From Halomonas sp. LBP4 (lineage in GTDB: Bacteria; Pseudomonadota; Gammaproteobacteria; Pseudomonadales; Halomonadaceae): a DNA stretch of 64,000 nucleotides. The position numbers and the translations under genes were made by a program. Location of the stretch: assembly GCF_003202205.1 (NCBI RefSeq), contig NZ_PDOG01000001.1, forward strand, positions 156,507 to 220,506, written 5' to 3'. This document shows, in pieces, positions 59,827 to 64,000 of the stretch (position 1 is its first letter; each line of letters starts with the position of its first letter). The notes under the pieces are model-generated. The model made no database searches and was not told the origin of the DNA. It was given only the letters and a program-made list of their open reading frames with translations.

Positions 59827-61781
59827 TCCCGGTCCTGCGACGCCACGCCGGCGGCATCGCCCTCGTCCTGCTGGTGATGGCCGGGGGCGATGCCACGGCC
59901 GACGAGCCGGCCCGCACGCTGGCGCTGTGGCTGGACCCGGCCAGCCGCGAGCTGCGCGGCGAGATGCAACAGGCGTTGCGTTCGGGCGGCGACTTCCACC
60001 TGCTGGACGGCCTCGAAGTGACCGGGGTGGAGCGCGGCGGTCGCCCCGTCGTACCGGCCCGGCCGACGCCGGGGCACTATCGGCTGCCGCCCCCGCCCGA
60101 TGATACCTCCCCCGAGGAAGCCACCGACGTGACGATCCACTGGCGCGGCACCCTGCCGGCGCGCCTGGCCGAGACCCGGCTACGCGTGTCGCCGACGGGC
60201 AGCCTGCTGCCGACCCGCGGCGGCTGGTACCCACGGGTCGACGACCTGCCGCCGGGCCCACTCGCGCTGACGATCCACCTGCCCGACGGCCAGCGCGCGG
60301 TGGCTACCGGCTCGCTGATCGAGGAGCGCGAGGACGGCGAAGGCATGACCTCGCGCTACGCGCACCCCCACACCCGCGACATCGAGATCGCCGCCGGCCC
60401 CTGGCTGCCACGGGAGCGCGAGGCCGACAGCATCCGGCTGCGCACCCTCTTTCCCGACGCCCTCGATGCGCGTTTCGCCGACACCTACCTGGCGCACACG
60501 GCGCGCTACCTGGCGATGTTCCAGCGGCGCCTCGGCCCCTACCCGCTCGACAGCTTCACCCTGGCCGCCTTCCCCGAGCCGGTGGGGCTGGCCTTCCCCG
60601 GCTTCACCCTGCTCGGCGAGCGGGTCATTCCGCTGCCCTTCATTCCCCACACCTCGCTGGCCCACGAGCTGATGCACGCCTGGTGGGGCGCCGGGGTGGG
60701 CGTCGACGAGGCCAGCGGCAACTGGTCCGAGGCCCTGACCACCTACCTGGCCGACTACGCCCTGGACGAGGCACGCGGCGAGGCGCACGAGACCCGGCGG
60801 CGTTGGCTGGCCGATCTCGCGGCGCTGCCCGTGACCGAGGAGCGTCCCCTGGCGAGCTTTCGCGGCGGCCCGGACCCGGCGGGGCGACTGATCGGCTACC
60901 AGCACGGCGCCATGGTCTTCCACATGCTGCGCCGTCGGATCGGCGACGACGCCTTCGACGCGGGGCTGCGCCGCCTCGCCGACGACAGGATGTTCCGCAC
61001 CGCTGCCTGGCAGGACCTCCAGGCGGCGTTCGAGGCGGCCGCCGGCGACGACCTGACGGACTTCTTCAGCCCCTGGCTGACCCGCCCCGGGCGACCGGAG
61101 CTGATGTTGGACGACGTGACGCTGGAGGCCGCCGGGGCCGGCTTCCGGGTCGGCGGCGAGCTGGTCCAGCGCGGCGAACACGCTCCCTGGCCGCTCGAGG
61201 TGCCGGTGGTGATCGAGACCACGGGCGAGCCGGTCCATGCCACGATCCGGCTCAACGGTCACCGCTCGACCTTCTCGCTCGAGGTCGACCAGGCGCCGAC
61301 GGCCCTGACCGTAGACCCCAACCACCACCTGCTGCGCCGCCTGAGCGAGCCTCCCGCCATCCTGCGCGGCCTGACCCTGGACCCGGCGACCCGGGTGCTG
61401 GCGCTGGACGAGACCCTCACCCCCCCGGGTCGGCGGATACTGGGCCGCGAGGCGGAGACGGTCACGGGCGATCGACCCGACAACGCCCCCCTGCTGGTCA
61501 TCGGCACCACGGCGGCGGTGGCCGACTGGCTGGAGGAACGCGAGTTGCCGACCCCGCCGCATTCCCTGGCGCGGGCCGGCCATGCCCGCATGTGGACGCT
61601 GCCGGACACCCGGATCGGGCTGGTCAGCGCCGACGACACCCCGGGTCTCGAGCGGCTGAGCCGCGCCCTGCCTCATCACGGTCACCACAGCTACCTGGTG
61701 CATGACGCCGAGGGCAACACTCTGGATGCGGGACGCTGGGAGGCCGAACGCCAGCCGCTGCGGGTGGAACTCAGGCCCTGA
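59823..61781 (+). CDS. M1-family metallopeptidase-like exported protein
   Basis: The 652-residue protein starts with a signal peptide (GGIALVLLVMAGGDATADEP) and contains the zinc motif HELMHAWWG (residues around 280) with the third ligand Glu in GNWSEALTTYLADY, the gluzincin pattern of M1 aminopeptidases. The usual GAMEN exopeptidase motif is replaced by AFPEPVGLAFPGFTLL, so it may not be a classic aminopeptidase. The last 200 residues are of uncertain fold. It overlaps the ChaN-PDZ gene by four bases. Confidence 0.83.
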   Translation: MIPVLRRHAGGIALVLLVMAGGDATADEPARTLALWLDPASRELRGEMQQALRSGGDFHLLDGLEVTGVERGGRPVVPARPTPGHYRLPPPPDDTSPEEATDVTIHWRGTLPARLAETRLRVSPTGSLLPTRGGWYPRVDDLPPGPLALTIHLPDGQRAVATGSLIEEREDGEGMTSRYAHPHTRDIEIAAGPWLPREREADSIRLRTLFPDALDARFADTYLAHTARYLAMFQRRLGPYPLDSFTLAAFPEPVGLAFPGFTLLGERVIPLPFIPHTSLAHELMHAWWGAGVGVDEASGNWSEALTTYLADYALDEARGEAHETRRRWLADLAALPVTEERPLASFRGGPDPAGRLIGYQHGAMVFHMLRRRIGDDAFDAGLRRLADDRMFRTAAWQDLQAAFEAAAGDDLTDFFSPWLTRPGRPELMLDDVTLEAAGAGFRVGGELVQRGEHAPWPLEVPVVIETTGEPVHATIRLNGHRSTFSLEVDQAPTALTVDPNHHLLRRLSEPPAILRGLTLDPATRVLALDETLTPPGRRILGREAETVTGDRPDNAPLLVIGTTAAVADWLEERELPTPPHSLARAGHARMWTLPDTRIGLVSADDTPGLERLSRALPHHGHHSYLVHDAEGNTLDAGRWEAERQPLRVELRP

Positions 61782-61797
61782 AAGACCTCCCGCCGGG

Positions 61798-62814
61798 TCA
61801 CCGGTGCAGCCAGCAGGCCGAGAGGTGGTGGCGCCGGGGCTCGAAATCGGGGGGATCGTCGCGGTCGCAGAGGCCGGCCATGGCGTGGGGGCAGCGCGGA
61901 TGGAAGCGGCAGCCTGCAGGCGGATGAATGAGGCTCGGCGGCTCGCCGCCGGGCACCTCGCGCAGGCGGGAGGCGTTGGCCGCGTCCGGGTCGGCGATCG
62001 CCGCGAGCAGCGCCTGGGTGTAGGGGTGCCGGGGGTGGTCGAGCAGCTCGTCGACCGGGGCGCTCTCCACCACCCGGCCGGCATACATCACGAAGATGCG
62101 CTCGGCGAAGTGGCGCACGGTGGAGAGGTCGTGGGTGATGAAGGCGAGGGTCAGCTCGCGCCTGGCCTGGATGCCGCGCAGCAGGTCGAGGATCTCGATG
62201 CGCACCGAGGCGTCGAGCATCGACACCGGCTCGTCGGCGATGAGCAGCGCCGGCGCCAGTATCAGCGCCCGGGCGATCACCACCCGCTGCTGCTGGCCGC
62301 CGCTGAGCATGTGCGGGAACTTGCCCAGGGACTCCTCGACCGGCGACAGCCGCACCTCCTCCAGCACCGCGCGGATACGCCGCTCGCGCTCGGCGCGGTC
62401 CCTGACCCCATGGATGATCAGCGGCTCGGCGAGGATCCGCCGCACGTCCATGAAGGGTGGCAGCGCGCCGTAGGGGTCCTGCTGGACATAGCCCACCCGG
62501 GCCCGGTACGCCTTGAGCGCGTGGCCGTCGAGCTCACCCAGCGAGCGCCCGTCGAAGCGCACCTCGCCCCGGGTGGGGCGATGCAGCCCGAGCAGGGTGC
62601 GGGCCAGCGAGCTCTTGCCGCAGCCGCTCTCGCCGACGAAGGCCACCGCCTCGCCGCGGGCCAGTTCGAAGCTCACGCCGTCCACCGCGTGCACGGCGCC
62701 CACCCGCAGGAAGCCCCACTGACGCAGTGCGAACCAGGTGTGCAGGTCCCGCACCGCGAGCAAGGGCGCGTCAGCGGACTCCCGGTGGAAGACGGCCTGG
62801 GATGCTGCCATCAC
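61798..62814 (-). CDS. Peptide/nickel-type ABC transporter ATP-binding protein (DppF-like)
   Basis: The 338-residue ATPase has Walker A GESGCGKSSLARTLLG, Q-loop GYVQQDPYGALPPFMD, signature [18 protein letters not shown], Walker B ALLIADEPVSMLD and the C-terminal oligopeptide-transporter extension ending in GCRFHPRCPHAMAGLCD. The cysteine-rich tail is typical of DppF/OppF. It overlaps the upstream ATPase gene by four bases. Confidence 0.92.
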   Translation of the reverse strand: MMAASQAVFHRESADAPLLAVRDLHTWFALRQWGFLRVGAVHAVDGVSFELARGEAVAFVGESGCGKSSLARTLLGLHRPTRGEVRFDGRSLGELDGHALKAYRARVGYVQQDPYGALPPFMDVRRILAEPLIIHGVRDRAERERRIRAVLEEVRLSPVEESLGKFPHMLSGGQQQRVVIARALILAPALLIADEPVSMLDASVRIEILDLLRGIQARRELTLAFITHDLSTVRHFAERIFVMYAGRVVESAPVDELLDHPRHPYTQALLAAIADPDAANASRLREVPGGEPPSLIHPPAGCRFHPRCPHAMAGLCDRDDPPDFEPRRHHLSACWLHR

Positions 62815-63797
62815 GCCCCTCCCCGTCGCGTGGATTCGTCATGCAGCCAGCAGCGCACCCGGTGTCGCTCGCCCAGGCGGATCGCCTCGGGGTCATCGGC
62901 GCAGCGGGCGAAGCGATGCGGGCAGCGCTCGGCGAAGCGGCAGCCGCTCGGCGGGTCGAACAGGCTCGGCGGCTGGCCGGGGATCGACTCGGGACGCTGC
63001 CGCTGACGCAGCCGCGGCACGCTGGCCATCAGCATCCGCGAGTAGGGGTGGGCCGGCTCGGCGAAGAAGGCGGCGGCGTCGGCCACCTCGACGAACTGGC
63101 CGGCGTACATCAGCGCCACCCGATCGGCGAGCTCGCTGGAGGTCGCCACATCATGGGTGATCAGGATAAAGCTGGTACCGAGTTCACGTTTGATGGTTTT
63201 CAAGGCATTCATGATGCTCGCCTGGGTCAGCACGTCCAGCGCCGAGGTGGGCTCGTCGAGGATCACCAGCTCCGGCTCGGCGACCAGCGCCATGGCCAGC
63301 ACCGCCCGCTGGCGCATGCCGCCGGAGAGCTCGAAGGGGTAGCGGGCCAGGAAGTCCGTGGAGACCCCGACCAGGGCGAAGACCTCCGCCGCCCGCTCCA
63401 GCGCCCGCCGCCGCGACCAGCCACGCAGCACCCGTAGCGGCTCGGCGACCTGCTCGCCCACCCGCACCACCGGGTTCAGGGCATTCATCGAGGCCTGCAT
63501 CACCAGGGCCAGCCGCGACCACTGCACCTCGCGCCGGAAGCGCTCGTCGGAGAGCGCCGTCACCTCGGTCTCGCCCAGGCTGACCCGCCCGGCTGTGCGG
63601 TGGACATTGCGCGGCAGTACCCGCATCAGGGCCTTGGCCAGCGAACTCTTGCCGCAGCCGGACTCGCCCAGCACCACCAGGGCCTCGTGGCGTCGCACCT
63701 CGAAGCCGACGCCGTCCACGGCGCGCACCACGCCGCGCCGGGTCTGGTAGTGCAGGTGCAGGTCTTCCACCTCGAGCAGCGGACGTATGCTCATCAC
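62811..63797 (-). CDS. Peptide/nickel-type ABC transporter ATP-binding protein (DppD-like)
   Basis: The 328-residue ATPase has Walker A GESGCGKSSLAKALMR, the Q-loop region MQASMNALNPVVRVGEQVAE, signature ELSGGMRQRAVLAMALVA and Walker B LVILDEPTSALDVL, and the family's C-terminal cysteine-rich GCRFAERCPHRFARC. It pairs with the second ATPase to drive import of peptides or similar compounds. Its start overlaps the stop of the permease gene. Confidence 0.92.
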   Translation of the reverse strand: MMSIRPLLEVEDLHLHYQTRRGVVRAVDGVGFEVRRHEALVVLGESGCGKSSLAKALMRVLPRNVHRTAGRVSLGETEVTALSDERFRREVQWSRLALVMQASMNALNPVVRVGEQVAEPLRVLRGWSRRRALERAAEVFALVGVSTDFLARYPFELSGGMRQRAVLAMALVAEPELVILDEPTSALDVLTQASIMNALKTIKRELGTSFILITHDVATSSELADRVALMYAGQFVEVADAAAFFAEPAHPYSRMLMASVPRLRQRQRPESIPGQPPSLFDPPSGCRFAERCPHRFARCADDPEAIRLGERHRVRCWLHDESTRRGGA

Positions 63798-64000
63798 AGG
63801 CTCCTCAGTCGCGGGTTGAAGACCCGGTCCAGGGCGAAGCCGAGCATGGCGAAGCCCAGCCCGGTGAGCATCAGCAGCACCGCCGGTGCCACCACCCAGT
63901 AGTAGTAGCCGTTGTAGAGCGCGCTCCGGGACTGGGCGTCGTTGAGCACCTTGCCCCAGGTGGGCAGCACCGGGTCGCCCAGCCCCAGCACCGCCAGCGA
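63794..64000 (-). CDS. Peptide/nickel-type ABC transporter permease, C-terminal part
   Basis: The minus frame read from the window edge to the stop at 63794 gives about 68 residues ending GFAMLGFALDRVFNPRLRSL, the usual C-terminus of DppC-type permeases (LGD..RD.LDP.L). WGKVLNDAQSRSALYNGYYY and the hydrophobic APAVLLMLTGLGFAMLG segment fit the last transmembrane helices. The gene continues beyond the window. Confidence 0.88.
   Translation of the reverse strand, partial: SLAVLGLGDPVLPTWGKVLNDAQSRSALYNGYYYWVVAPAVLLMLTGLGFAMLGFALDRVFNPRLRSL

Overview
The window looks like chromosome of a moderately halophilic gammaproteobacterium of the Halomonas type. This is judged from the high GC, the gene families and gene orders; no rRNA or other phylogenetic marker is present, so the assignment is an inference. 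Protein calls come from reading translations and motifs, not from database searches.

Layout. 1-7.8 kb is a decayed accessory stretch: a Xre/RES toxin-antitoxin pair, small orphan genes, a lone integron attC-like site, a hemerythrin-like protein, an IS1595-family element with an amber codon, and two diverged copies of a module (conserved upstream element, tiny protein, acyl-CoA thioesterase) flanking a patatin-like gene broken by one amber codon. IS1595 and IS5 fragments follow.

7.9-17.3 kb holds a methyltransferase and a leftward operon read toward lower coordinates from a predicted sigma-54 promoter: a Tat-exported small subunit, a GMC-type flavin dehydrogenase, acetoin-type dehydrogenase E1 alpha and E1 beta, a free-standing lipoyl domain, a separate E2 catalytic domain, and a lipoate ligase-like protein. 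The activator AcoR is divergent. The genes fit stepwise oxidation of an alcohol or diol to an alpha-ketol and thiolytic cleavage to acetyl-CoA plus aldehyde; E3 is not in the window.

17.4-21.8 kb carries a truncated hemoglobin, a self-regulated TetR gene and a tungstate-type ABC transporter (tupBCA) with a divergent one-component regulator. 21.8-27.2 kb is a lower-GC island of isoprenoid genes (IPP isomerase, the 3' end of a mevalonate kinase-like gene, a squalene/phytoene synthase) broken up by two decayed IS1380-family transposase genes.

27.2-36.6 kb has a LysR/SbtA-type bicarbonate permease pair and the leucine/isovalerate operon (ivd, mccB, liuC, mccA, mvaB), whose first two spacers contain 7-bp tandem repeats. 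36.6-46.5 kb holds an OsmC-YcaO protein, amino-acid exporters and their regulators, YCII and DUF1428 proteins, a deletion scar joining two beheaded genes, a YefM/YoeB pair, a PLP-dependent dehydratase/racemase and a RidA protein.

46.5-64 kb holds a TroA-type Mn/Zn/Fe ABC transporter preceded by a possible three-way-junction RNA, a gluconate TRAP transporter/kinase/GntR cluster with a GntR-type operator, a beta-lactamase-fold serine hydrolase coupled to a membrane acyltransferase, a YbaK deacylase, a ChaN-PDZ protein coupled to an M1-type peptidase, and the end of a peptide/nickel-type ABC transporter that runs off the window.
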